A stretch of 62,722 nt of DNA, taken from Dietzia natronolimnaea. GTDB lineage: Bacteria > Actinomycetota > Actinomycetes > Mycobacteriales > Mycobacteriaceae. The stretch covers positions 1 through 62,722 of the forward strand of contig NZ_NTGA01000027.1 in NCBI RefSeq assembly GCF_002289575.1. Direction: 5' to 3'. Both the position numbers and the translations under genes were made by a program. The notes beneath the pieces are model-generated. The model ran no database searches and was not told the origin of the DNA. It saw only the letters and a list, made by a program, of their open reading frames with translations. Positions 16,598-24,242 of this stretch are shown piece by piece (within the stretch, counting starts at the first letter, position 1; every line of letters starts with the position of its first letter).

Positions 16598-18829
16598 TCA
16601 ATCCCTGGGCAGGCCGAGGATGCGTTCCCCGACCACGTTGAGCAGCACCTGTTCCGTGCCGCCGGCGATCGACAGGCAGCGGACCATGAGGAACTTGCGC
16701 CCCTGCTCGGTGAACTCGACGCCGCCGGTACCGGTGAGCTCGAGCCCGAACTCGGCGATGTCCTGGCGGTGGCGCACGCCCACGATCTTGCGGACGGAGG
16801 ACTCGGCGCCCGGGCCGGAGCCGGAAAGGGTCCGCAGGGCGGTGCGCAGGTCGAGCAGGCTCCCCACCACCCCGTCGGCGACGTGCCTGCCGAGCTCGTC
16901 CAGGACCAGGGCGTCTTCCTGGGCCCCCGCCGCGCGGATGAGCCCGATGATCTCCTCGGCGGCCTCGCCGAGCGAGGAGCCGCCGCCCATCGCCACACGC
17001 TCGTTGGCCAGGGTCGTGCGCGCGATCTTCCAGCCGTCGTTGACCTGTCCGACCTGGAACTCGTCGGGGACGAACAGGTCCTCTAGGTAGACCTCGTTGA
17101 ACAGCGCCTCACCGGTGATCTCGCGCAGCGGCCTGGTCCGGATGCCCTCGGACTTCATGTCCACGAGGAAGTAGGTGATGCCCTTGTGCTTGGGGGCGTC
17201 GGGATCCGTGCGGGCCAGGCACATGGCCCAGTCGGCCTCGCGCGCCAGGGAGGTCCACACCTTCTGGCCGTTGATCCGCCACCCCCCGTCGACCTTCTCC
17301 GCGGTCGCGCGCAGCGCGGCGAGATCGGAGCCGGCGCCGGGCTCGGAGAACAGCTGACACCACGTGATCTCGCCGGCCATGGTGCCGCGGACCAGCCGGT
17401 CGGCGTGCTCGGGTGCGGCCTGCAGGATGGTCGGCACGGCCCAGCCGCCGATGGTGATGTTGTGGCGGCTCACGCCCGCGGCCTCGAGCTCCTCGTCGAT
17501 CAGGAGTTGTTCGGCGGGCGAGGCGCCCAGTCCCCACGGCTCGGGAAGGTGCGGCATGAACAGGCCGGTGTCCGCCAGGGCTCGCTTGCGCTCGTCACCG
17601 GAGACCGCGGCGACCGTCGCCACCAGGGCCCTGATCTCCTCGCGCCGGGAGTCCAGACCCTCGACCTCGGACAGGTCGATCTCGAGGTGTCGCCGAGCGC
17701 CGGCCAGGGTGAGCTCGGCCAGCGAGCGCCGCCAGCGGGCCGAACCGCCGATCGCCTGGCGCAGCGCGCCCGCCCGTCGCATGTAGAAGTGTGCGTCGTG
17801 CTCGAAGGTGAAGCCGATCCCGCCGAGGATCTGGATGCAGTCCTGCGCGTTGCGAACGGCGTTGTCGAAGGCCAGCGCCCCGGCGACCGCGGCCGCGACG
17901 GGCAGCTCGGAGTCCTTGGCGAGCAGGTCCTCGGCGGCCGCGGCGGCGTCCCATGCCGCGGCACGGATCTGCTCGGTGCGGCAGAGCATGTCGGCCGCCA
18001 GGTGCTTGATGGACTGGAACGACCCGATGGTCCGGCCGAACTGCTCGCGGATCTTGGCGTACTCCACCGCGGTGGTAAGCGCGTAGTCGGCGACCCCGGC
18101 GGCCTCCGCGGCGGCGAGGGTCACGAAGAGCTGGTGGACATGGTCCGTGGTGATGCCGTCGAGGATGCGGTCGTCCGGTATCCGCACGTCCTCAAGCGTC
18201 ACGTGGCCGATGGAGGCCGACAGGTCGTAGGGGGTCGCGGCGGTCACTCTGAGTCCCGCGGTGTCCCCGTCGAGCAGCGCCCACCGGGTCTGTCCGCCGA
18301 TCTCGACCGCCAGAAGGATGCCGCCGCCCGTGGTCCCGCCGTAGGCGACACCCGGGTCGCCGCTCACGGTGGTCGAACCCTCGGTGGTCGAGCCCCCGGT
18401 GGTGGTGTCCTCAGTGGTCGGACCCTCAGTGGTGGACCCCTTGAGGGTCGCCACCCCGTGGCCCAGGCAGACGCCCACCGGCAGCCCGCCCTCGGCGATG
18501 GTCTCGCCCAGGGCGGAGGCCACTTCGCCCCCGGCGCGGGAGACCAGCACGCCCGCGACGGTGGTCGACAGGACCGGGCCTGGGGCCATCCGGGCGGTGG
18601 CCTCCTCGAGCATGCAGGCCAGGTCGAGGATCTCGGCCCCGGCCCCGCCGTGCTCCTCCGCGACGGCCACGCCGAAGATCCCCAGTTCGGCCAACTGGGC
18701 CCAATGTGCCTTCCAGGCGTCCGGGTCGGTCTCCTGTGCGCGTACTGTGTCCACGGGATCGACGGACTTGGCCCAGGACCTGATCGAGTTCTGGATCTCG
18801 ATCTGATCCGGGGTGGTGGCGATACTCAC
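16598..18829 (-). CDS. fadE34: Steroid acyl-CoA dehydrogenase FadE34 (ChsE3)
   Basis: This 743-residue single-chain double acyl-CoA dehydrogenase introduces the alpha-beta double bond in a steroid side-chain CoA; the M. tuberculosis protein is 711 residues. The N-terminal unit (about 1-370) includes YAKIREQFGRTIGSFQSIKH and the C-terminal unit contains CQLFSEPGAGSDLAALRATA and INGQKVWTS. The GTG at 18829 follows GAGGAGCC closely; upstream frame is non-coding promoter DNA. A Thr/Glu/Ser-rich insertion near residue 135 is coded by five degenerate 15-bp repeats and accounts for most of the extra length. It heads the operon fadE34 - chsE1/2 - chsH2 - chsH1 - ltp2 and diverges from kstR, as Rv3573c does from Rv3574. 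Confidence 0.9.
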   Translation of the reverse strand: MSIATTPDQIEIQNSIRSWAKSVDPVDTVRAQETDPDAWKAHWAQLAELGIFGVAVAEEHGGAGAEILDLACMLEEATARMAPGPVLSTTVAGVLVSRAGGEVASALGETIAEGGLPVGVCLGHGVATLKGSTTEGPTTEDTTTGGSTTEGSTTVSGDPGVAYGGTTGGGILLAVEIGGQTRWALLDGDTAGLRVTAATPYDLSASIGHVTLEDVRIPDDRILDGITTDHVHQLFVTLAAAEAAGVADYALTTAVEYAKIREQFGRTIGSFQSIKHLAADMLCRTEQIRAAAWDAAAAAEDLLAKDSELPVAAAVAGALAFDNAVRNAQDCIQILGGIGFTFEHDAHFYMRRAGALRQAIGGSARWRRSLAELTLAGARRHLEIDLSEVEGLDSRREEIRALVATVAAVSGDERKRALADTGLFMPHLPEPWGLGASPAEQLLIDEELEAAGVSRHNITIGGWAVPTILQAAPEHADRLVRGTMAGEITWCQLFSEPGAGSDLAALRATAEKVDGGWRINGQKVWTSLAREADWAMCLARTDPDAPKHKGITYFLVDMKSEGIRTRPLREITGEALFNEVYLEDLFVPDEFQVGQVNDGWKIARTTLANERVAMGGGSSLGEAAEEIIGLIRAAGAQEDALVLDELGRHVADGVVGSLLDLRTALRTLSGSGPGAESSVRKIVGVRHRQDIAEFGLELTGTGGVEFTEQGRKFLMVRCLSIAGGTEQVLLNVVGERILGLPRD
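18366..18440. repeat. Five degenerate 15-bp repeats inside fadE34
   Basis: Units related to TCrGTGGTCGnrCCC start at 18366, 18381, 18396, 18411 and 18426. On the coding strand they give a Thr-Thr-Glu-Gly/Ser-type pentapeptide array in the N-terminal dehydrogenase unit. The array keeps the frame. Confidence 0.75.
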
Positions 18830-18895
18830 GGTGGCTCCTCGTCGCGACGGGGTTCGAACCGGCGCGGGTCCCGGGACCGGCGCTCTCCCCCATAA

Positions 18896-18909
18896 TAGAA
18901 CGTGTTCTA
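18896..18909. promoter_or_regulatory. KstR operator between fadE34 and kstR
   Basis: TAGAACGTGTTCTA is a perfect palindrome and a perfect KstR consensus. It lies 66 bases from the fadE34 start and 86 from kstR, consistent with repression of the operon and autoregulation. Confidence 0.9.
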
Positions 18910-18995
18910 ACAACCGTGTCCTAGAATGCACCAGCAGGACGTGATGACCGCACCCGGCCCCCGATCGGCCGTCGCCAGCCCAGGAGGCTCGCCTC

Positions 18996-19745
18996 ATGAC
19001 CAAGAGCTCGACCGAGACCGGTTCCGGTCCAGCCGCGTCCGATCCCGCCACCCGCGCAGACGAGCCCAGCACCTCGTCGCAGCGGGAGCGTCGTCGTCGC
19101 ATCCTCGACGCCACGCTGGCCCTCGCGGCCAAGGGTGGGTACGAGGCGGTCCAGATGCGGGCCGTGGCCGAGAAGGCCGAGGTCGCCGTGGGCACGCTCT
19201 ACCGCTACTTCCCCTCCAAGGTCCACCTTCTGGTCTCGGCACTGGCCCGCGAGTTCCGCCGGCTGGACCAGCGCACGGAACGGTCGGCACCGCCCGGCGA
19301 CACCGCCCAGGAGCGCATGAAGGTCGTGGTGGACATGATCACCAAATCCATGCAGCGCGATCCCAACCTCACCGAGGCCATGACCCGGGCGTTCATGTTC
19401 GCCGACGCCTCGGTGGCCAACGAGGTCGAGGAGGTGGGCTTCTACATGGACCGGATCATCGCCCGCGCCATGGCCCAGGGTGAGCCGGACGAGGTCCAGC
19501 TCTCGATCGCGCGCGTGGTCTCCGACGTGTGGATGTCGAACCTCGTCTCGTGGCTCACCAGGAGGTCGTCCGCCGCAGACGTCAACAGCAGGCTGGGGCT
19601 GACCATCGACCTCCTGCTGGGCACCGACGACTCACCCCGCCGCGCGCGTCTGCACACCGCGATCGGCAAGGGGAACAGGGCTGCGGAGGACAGGGCAGCC
19701 GAGGAGCGGGTGGAGGCCGACGCCGACGCCGCGGCCGGGGCCTGA
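18996..19745 (+). CDS. kstR: TetR-family steroid catabolism repressor KstR
   Basis: This 249-residue TetR-type repressor releases DNA on binding CoA thioesters of steroid intermediates. The helix-turn-helix lies at residues about 30-80 (RRRRILDATLALAAKGGYEA, AVAEKAEVAVGTLYRYFPSK) and is nearly that of M. tuberculosis KstR. The ATG at 18996 has AGGAGG about eight bases upstream. The first 28 residues are Ser/Thr-rich and the last 30 are Ala/Glu/Asp-rich, both probably disordered and longer than in relatives. The divergent arrangement with fadE34 around a perfect operator makes this assignment firm. A strong hairpin follows the gene. Confidence 0.94.
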   Translation: MTKSSTETGSGPAASDPATRADEPSTSSQRERRRRILDATLALAAKGGYEAVQMRAVAEKAEVAVGTLYRYFPSKVHLLVSALAREFRRLDQRTERSAPPGDTAQERMKVVVDMITKSMQRDPNLTEAMTRAFMFADASVANEVEEVGFYMDRIIARAMAQGEPDEVQLSIARVVSDVWMSNLVSWLTRRSSAADVNSRLGLTIDLLLGTDDSPRRARLHTAIGKGNRAAEDRAAEERVEADADAAAGA

Positions 19746-19796
19746 CCAGGGCCTGATCGGGCGCCGCCGCTCGACCCTCCCCACACGCGCGCTAAG

Positions 19797-19834
19797 ACTG
19801 CAGCCGCACACGAAATCTCGTGTGCGGCTGCAGT
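19797..19834. terminator. Bidirectional terminator hairpin
   Basis: A perfect 17-bp inverted repeat (ACTGCAGCCGCACACGA and its complement) encloses the 4-base loop AATC. It lies between the converging kstR and amino-acid dehydrogenase genes and can end both transcripts. The T-tract is weak on either side, as is common in high-GC actinobacteria. Confidence 0.85.
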
Positions 19835-19886
19835 TGTTGCGCGCGCCTGAGGCGCCTTCCCGGCCCGGGGACCGAGCGCACCCCGG

Positions 19887-21122
19887 TCAGGGCACGACGA
19901 CCGGCGGGACCTCGCGCACCAGGTGCGAGACGTCGGCCGTCCAGCGGACCGGGCCGTCCGCGGGGGTCCACCGGGTGAGCAGGTCCGACACCTTGGCCGT
20001 CATCTCCCGGCTCAGCCGCAGGAACGAGGTCCCGGGCTGGTCGTCGACCTCTCCGAGGATCAGCCACCAGGCCCAGGCCACCGCACCTGCGTTGGCCACG
20101 AAGTCCGGGAGCACCGCGATCCCGCGCGCCGTCAGGTCGAGTTCGGCGTCGATGGTGGTGGCGGCGTTGGCGGCCTCCACCACGATCGGCGCCGTGACGG
20201 ACGCGCAGTTGTCCGCGGTGATGGCGTACGAGACAGCGGCGGGGACCAGGACGTCGACGTCCATCCCGATGATCTCCTCCCGCCCCAGACACTGGACCCG
20301 GGCGGGAACGGCCGCGCGGTCGATCTCACCGAAGCGGTCGCGGGTGGCGAGCAGCGCGGGGATGTCGAGGCCCGCCGGGTCGTAGAGGGTCCCGGCGGCG
20401 TCGGCCACCGCGACCACGGTCATGCCGGCCTCGTGCAGGTACCAGGCGGCCGCTCCACCCATCGTGCCCACGCCCTGGACCGCGACGGTCGTGCGGCCTA
20501 CGTCCCAGCCGCGGACGTAGGCCGCGGCCAGGCACGCCTGCGCCACCCCGTACCCGCCGATCACGTCGCCGAGCAACCCGCCGGGCACCTCGGCGGTGAG
20601 CCCGCGGAAGATGCGCGCGGCGGTCGCGGCGGGATCCCCGGAACGCTCGATGGCGGCGTGGTAGGACTGCCGCATCCCCAGGCCCGCGAAGACCTCGTCG
20701 ATCAGGTGCTGCGGGACCCCCAGGTCCTCGGCGGTCACCCAGTGACGGTCGAGGAACGGGCGCATCGCCTCGCAGAACCTCGACAACACCTCGACGGCGC
20801 GCGGATCCTTGGGGTCGAAGTCGATCCCGCCCTTGGCGCCGCCCACGGGGAGGTCGAACGCCGCGGTCTTGCGTGTCATGCCCCGGGCCAGGTCCTCCAC
20901 CTCACCCAGGGTGCAGCCGGCTCGCATCCTGGTGCCCCCGGTGGCCAGGCCACCGACCAGGGTGTCGACGACGAGGAAGCCGCGAGCGCCCGTGATGTCG
21001 TCCTTCCAGTGCAGCCGCAGGTACGGCTCACGCGTGGTGGTCCGCTCCGCGGGCGGAGCGGGAACAGCCACCGGCACGGACCCGGTCGTCGCGGTGCTAC
21101 CCGGAATCTCGATGGATGTCAT
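19887..21122 (-). CDS. Glu/Leu/Phe/Val-type amino acid dehydrogenase
   Basis: This 411-residue NAD(P)-dependent enzyme oxidatively deaminates an amino acid (or runs in reverse). The N-terminal catalytic domain holds DLPVGGAKGGIDFDPKDP with the catalytic Lys, and the Rossmann domain holds VAVQGVGTMGGAAAWYL (about residue 215). The ATG at 21122 has AGGAGG about eight bases upstream, so the longer frame was not used. The first 35 residues are Thr/Pro-rich and not part of the fold. Substrate (Glu, Leu, Val or Phe) cannot be decided. It diverges from a LysR regulator across 150 bases, which probably controls it. Confidence 0.85.
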   Translation of the reverse strand: MTSIEIPGSTATTGSVPVAVPAPPAERTTTREPYLRLHWKDDITGARGFLVVDTLVGGLATGGTRMRAGCTLGEVEDLARGMTRKTAAFDLPVGGAKGGIDFDPKDPRAVEVLSRFCEAMRPFLDRHWVTAEDLGVPQHLIDEVFAGLGMRQSYHAAIERSGDPAATAARIFRGLTAEVPGGLLGDVIGGYGVAQACLAAAYVRGWDVGRTTVAVQGVGTMGGAAAWYLHEAGMTVVAVADAAGTLYDPAGLDIPALLATRDRFGEIDRAAVPARVQCLGREEIIGMDVDVLVPAAVSYAITADNCASVTAPIVVEAANAATTIDAELDLTARGIAVLPDFVANAGAVAWAWWLILGEVDDQPGTSFLRLSREMTAKVSDLLTRWTPADGPVRWTADVSHLVREVPPVVVP

Positions 21123-21259
21123 CGTGCTCGCCTCCTGAAACGCCTGTGTCCGACTCTCCGTCGGGGTCATTCCAGGATGGGAGCGGGAACGGGGCCGGGT
21201 CCAGCGAGAATCGATGGACCTGACCGTTCAGATTTTCTGCACTGTCCCCGGTCAGCCCC

Positions 21260-21265
21260 TATTCT
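21260..21265 (+). promoter_or_regulatory. -10 box for a leaderless LysR-gene mRNA
   Basis: TATTCT is followed by seven bases and then the ATG at 21273, with no Shine-Dalgarno sequence between. Confidence 0.5.
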
Positions 21266-21272
21266 CGGGGCC

Positions 21273-22184
21273 ATGGAGCCGTCACTGCACCGACTCAGGC
21301 TGCTTCGCGAGCTGGAGCGCCGCGAGACCGTGACCGCTGTGGCCGGGGCCCTGGACTACACGGTCTCCGCGGTCTCCCAGCAGCTCGCGCTGTTGGAACG
21401 GGAGGCGGGGACCCCTCTGTTCGAGCGGCGCGGCCGGCGGATCGGATTGACCGATGCCGGGGTGGTCCTCGCCGGGCACGCGGAGACCATCCTCTCCGCG
21501 GTGGAGGACGCCGGGCACGCGATGGAGTCGGCCCGGGCCGGGGTCGGCACGACTCTCACCGCCGGCGTCTGGGCGTCGGTGGCCACCAGGCTGCTGCCGG
21601 AGGGGATCCGGGTACTCGCCCGGGACCACCCGGGTATCGGGGTGCGGAGCCGGGAGCTCGCCCCGGAGGACACCACGGGCGCCGTCCGGGACGGGTCCCT
21701 CGACCTGGCGTTCGTCCTGGACTACTCCAGCTACACGATGGCTCGCGTCCCCGAACTCACCCGTGCCCCGATCGCCGTGGAATCCCTGCATGTCGTGGCC
21801 CCCCGCGGGTGGATCGACGCCGACGAGGTGGCGTTGGCCGACCTCGCGAGCAGGCCCTGGGTCCTGGCCCACCCCCGCTCGCATTTCGGAAGGGCGGTGC
21901 GGCTCGCGTGCCGCGAGGCGGGGTTCGAACCGGACATCCGCCATGAGGCCGGCGAGCAGTCGACGGCACTCGCCCTGATAACGGCCGGCCTCGGCGTGAC
22001 CCTGGCCTCCGACCTCGGCCTGAGCACCACGACCGCGGATGTGGACGTACTACCGCTGAGCGACGGCCTGACCAGGACGGTCTCGATCGCCTACCGGGAA
22101 CGGGACGCCCGGCGCCGGCCGCTGCAGGCCTTCGTGGACGCGTTCACCGAGGCCGCCCTCGGCCTGGGGCTCGACACCCCGTAG
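21273..22184 (+). CDS. LysR-family transcriptional regulator
   Basis: This 303-residue protein has an N-terminal winged helix-turn-helix (residues about 1-60: LRLLRELERRETVTAVAGAL, TVSAVSQQLALLEREAGTPL) and a C-terminal LysR effector domain (about 90-295). It is divergent from the amino-acid dehydrogenase gene, the usual layout for a LysR activator and its target. In this family the effector is often the substrate or product of the target pathway, but none can be read here. TATTCT seven bases before the ATG suggests leaderless translation. The gene converges with ectD, 39 bases away, where a 7-bp inverted repeat (22196-22222) may act as a weak terminator. Confidence 0.88.
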   Translation: MEPSLHRLRLLRELERRETVTAVAGALDYTVSAVSQQLALLEREAGTPLFERRGRRIGLTDAGVVLAGHAETILSAVEDAGHAMESARAGVGTTLTAGVWASVATRLLPEGIRVLARDHPGIGVRSRELAPEDTTGAVRDGSLDLAFVLDYSSYTMARVPELTRAPIAVESLHVVAPRGWIDADEVALADLASRPWVLAHPRSHFGRAVRLACREAGFEPDIRHEAGEQSTALALITAGLGVTLASDLGLSTTTADVDVLPLSDGLTRTVSIAYRERDARRRPLQAFVDAFTEAALGLGLDTP

Positions 22185-22223
22185 GACCTGACCGCACCCG
22201 GTCCGCGGGCACGCCACCGGGTC

Positions 22224-23084
22224 TCAGCGCCGCGCGAGGAAGTCGGGTCGTCGCGGAGTCCCCGCGAAGGGGCTGGCCAGCTCGTTCTCCACGCTGTTGA
22301 AGACGACGAAGACGTTCGCCCTCGGCACCGGGCTGATGTTCCCCCCGGAGGCGTGGAGGGTGTTGCAGTCGAACATCGTCATCGACCCGGCCCCGCCCGT
22401 GAGGACGTCCAGTCCGTGCGAGCGGTACAGCTCCGCGATGTGCCCCTCGGACGGCACACCGATCGTCGGCGCCGTGCTCACGAGGGACTCCTCGTAGTAC
22501 GCCTCCGGCGTCTCGCCGGCGCACTGGACGAAGTACTTCTGCGTCCCCGGCATGATCATCAGCGGGCCGTTGTACACCTCGTTGCGGGTGAGGGCGAGGG
22601 AGGCGCTGCACGCCCGCGGACGGGGCATGCCGTCCTCGGCGTGCCACGTCTCGAAGTCCGAGTGCCAGTAGAACGCACCGCCTGCGAAGCCGGGCTTGTA
22701 GTTGAGCCGACTCTGGTGCACGTAGACGTCCGAGCCGAGGATCTCGCGGGCGAGTTCGATGGCACCGGAGTACTCGACCGCCTCCTGCACTACCTCGCTC
22801 AGGATGTGGACGTCGAAGATGGATCGCACGGCGTCGCTGCCGGCCTCGCGGATGACCCGTGGGTAGGTGGCCATCGTGGAGTCGGCACCGATGCGGTGCA
22901 CCTCCTCGAGGCAGGCGTCCACCCTGCCCGCGTCCAGTGCGCCCTGTCGCTGCACGTAGCCGAATTCGGCGAATCGCTGGATCTCGGGATCGTCGGCCCG
23001 GGACCACACCACCGGGTCGGGCCTGTCGATGATGGTCGGGGTGGTGGTCACGCGCGTGACGTAGTCGTCGACGGCCAGTGCCAT
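22224..23084 (-). CDS. ectD: Ectoine 5-hydroxylase
   Basis: This 286-residue Fe(II)/2-oxoglutarate dioxygenase of the PhyH superfamily should convert the compatible solute ectoine to 5-hydroxyectoine. The family fingerprint is present: VHQSRLNYKPGF, then FYWHSDFETWHAEDGMPRPR with the His and Asp iron ligands near residues 143-145, and the distal His in LHASGGN near 243, spacing that matches characterised EctD. The ATG at 23084 has GAGGAG six bases upstream. No ectA, ectB or ectC is nearby, so ectoine must be made by genes elsewhere or imported. A more distant PhyH substrate is possible but the fingerprint argues for EctD. Confidence 0.87.
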   Translation of the reverse strand: MALAVDDYVTRVTTTPTIIDRPDPVVWSRADDPEIQRFAEFGYVQRQGALDAGRVDACLEEVHRIGADSTMATYPRVIREAGSDAVRSIFDVHILSEVVQEAVEYSGAIELAREILGSDVYVHQSRLNYKPGFAGGAFYWHSDFETWHAEDGMPRPRACSASLALTRNEVYNGPLMIMPGTQKYFVQCAGETPEAYYEESLVSTAPTIGVPSEGHIAELYRSHGLDVLTGGAGSMTMFDCNTLHASGGNISPVPRANVFVVFNSVENELASPFAGTPRRPDFLARR

Positions 23085-23167
23085 GCAGCTCCTCTCGGTG
23101 GCCGGCGGACCTCGTATGCCCGCCTCTGACCTCGACCGTAAGGAGGGTACTGACCACCCACAACCGG

Positions 23168-24157
23168 TCAGCCGCTGACGTATCCCCGGCCCTTGTCGAC
23201 CGCGGGCCCGGGCTCGGCACCCCGGAGCCACGTCTGCAGGTGATCGAGGAACTGCCGGGAGAGCGTGTCGCGCCAGCCCTCCACGTCGCCCGACATGTGG
23301 GGGCTGATGTGCGCGCCGTCGAGGGTCCACAGCGGGTCGCCGTCGGGGAGGGGTTCGACGACGAGGACGTCCAGGTGCGCCGAGAGCCTGCCCGCGGCGA
23401 TCTCGCTCGTGAGGGCCTCCTGGTCCACCAGTTGGCCCCGCCCCACGTTGATCACGTGCGCGCCGTCCGGGAGCGCGGCCAGCTCGACCTCGCCGAGCAT
23501 CCCGCGGGTGGCCTCGGTCAGCGGGGCCACCATGACCAGGTGGTCGACGTCGCCCAGGTGATCTGCCAACCGGGCCGAGTCCAGGACGACGCCGAAGTCC
23601 TCGTCGTCGTCGGAGGGTCGACGCCCCGCCCCCCGGACGTTCATTCCGACGGCCCTGAGCAGCCGCGCGGTGGCCCGGCCTATCCCCCCGGTACCCACGA
23701 CGAGCGCCCGGCGCCCCGCCACCCGGGTGGTCTCGCGGTGGTGCCACTCTCCCGCTCGCTGCAGCGCCTCCGTCCGGTGCACCTGCTTGTCGTGGGCGAG
23801 CACGCAGGCCAGGACGTACTCGGCGATGGGCCCGTCGAACACGCCCCGGGCGTTGGTGACCAGGACGTCCGAGTCGCGAAGCTCGTCGAAGAGGAGCGCA
23901 TCCACCCCGGCGGCGGCCACGTGGATCCATCGCAGCGCGTCGGCGGCGTGCCAGGCGGAGGCCAGTGCGTCGGAGAAGATGTCCCACACGAGCAACACCT
24001 CGGCGCCCGGCAACGCCTCGGCCAGGGTGTCGGCGGTGCACTGGCGGACCTCGGCGAGGCCGCGCAGCTCGTCGAGGTGGGCGGGCGGGGCGACGCCGCC
24101 GGCGGTGAGCAGGACGACTGCCGGTCGGGTGGCCGGGTCCCGGTGGTGCTGCGTCAT
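23168..24157 (-). CDS. D-2-hydroxyacid dehydrogenase family protein
   Basis: This 329-residue NAD-dependent enzyme of the D-isomer 2-hydroxyacid dehydrogenase family interconverts a 2-oxo acid and its D-hydroxy acid. The Rossmann motif LVVGTGGIGRATARLL is near residue 150, the catalytic Arg lies in HVINVGRGQLVD, and the catalytic His in HISPHMSGD near residue 300. TACGGT lies six bases before the ATG, suggesting a leaderless mRNA. It is divergent from the aminotransferase operon, and the GATTGT-N2-ACAATC operator lies between them, 45 bases from its start. It may therefore belong to the same regulon. The substrate is unknown; glyoxylate or 2-oxoglutarate-type acids are possible. Confidence 0.84.
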   Translation of the reverse strand: MTQHHRDPATRPAVVLLTAGGVAPPAHLDELRGLAEVRQCTADTLAEALPGAEVLLVWDIFSDALASAWHAADALRWIHVAAAGVDALLFDELRDSDVLVTNARGVFDGPIAEYVLACVLAHDKQVHRTEALQRAGEWHHRETTRVAGRRALVVGTGGIGRATARLLRAVGMNVRGAGRRPSDDDEDFGVVLDSARLADHLGDVDHLVMVAPLTEATRGMLGEVELAALPDGAHVINVGRGQLVDQEALTSEIAAGRLSAHLDVLVVEPLPDGDPLWTLDGAHISPHMSGDVEGWRDTLSRQFLDHLQTWLRGAEPGPAVDKGRGYVSG

Positions 24158-24163
24158 GGACAC

Positions 24164-24169
24164 ACCGTA
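24164..24169 (-). promoter_or_regulatory. -10 box for a leaderless hydroxyacid dehydrogenase mRNA
   Basis: On the minus strand TACGGT precedes the ATG at 24157 by six bases. Confidence 0.45.
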
Positions 24170-24201
24170 GCGTGCTGGCACCCACCACCCGCGGATCGTC
24201 G

Positions 24202-24215
24202 GATTGTTGACAATC
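24202..24215. promoter_or_regulatory. Candidate GntR operator before the aminotransferase operon
   Basis: GATTGTTGACAATC has perfect 6-bp arms around two bases and contains a consensus -35 hexamer TTGACA. A CACACT box follows 18 bases later and the ATG six bases after that, so a bound protein would block the promoter. The same arms recur at 33385 before the amidase-gntR operon. Confidence 0.68.
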
Positions 24216-24242
24216 TACCGCGACGGGTCACACACTGGCCCC

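Noticed and set aside
22196-22222. ACCCGGT/ACCGGGT hairpin between the LysR gene and ectD as a terminator
   Set aside because: Seven-bp stem with a 13-base loop and no T-tract is too weak to call as a separate feature.
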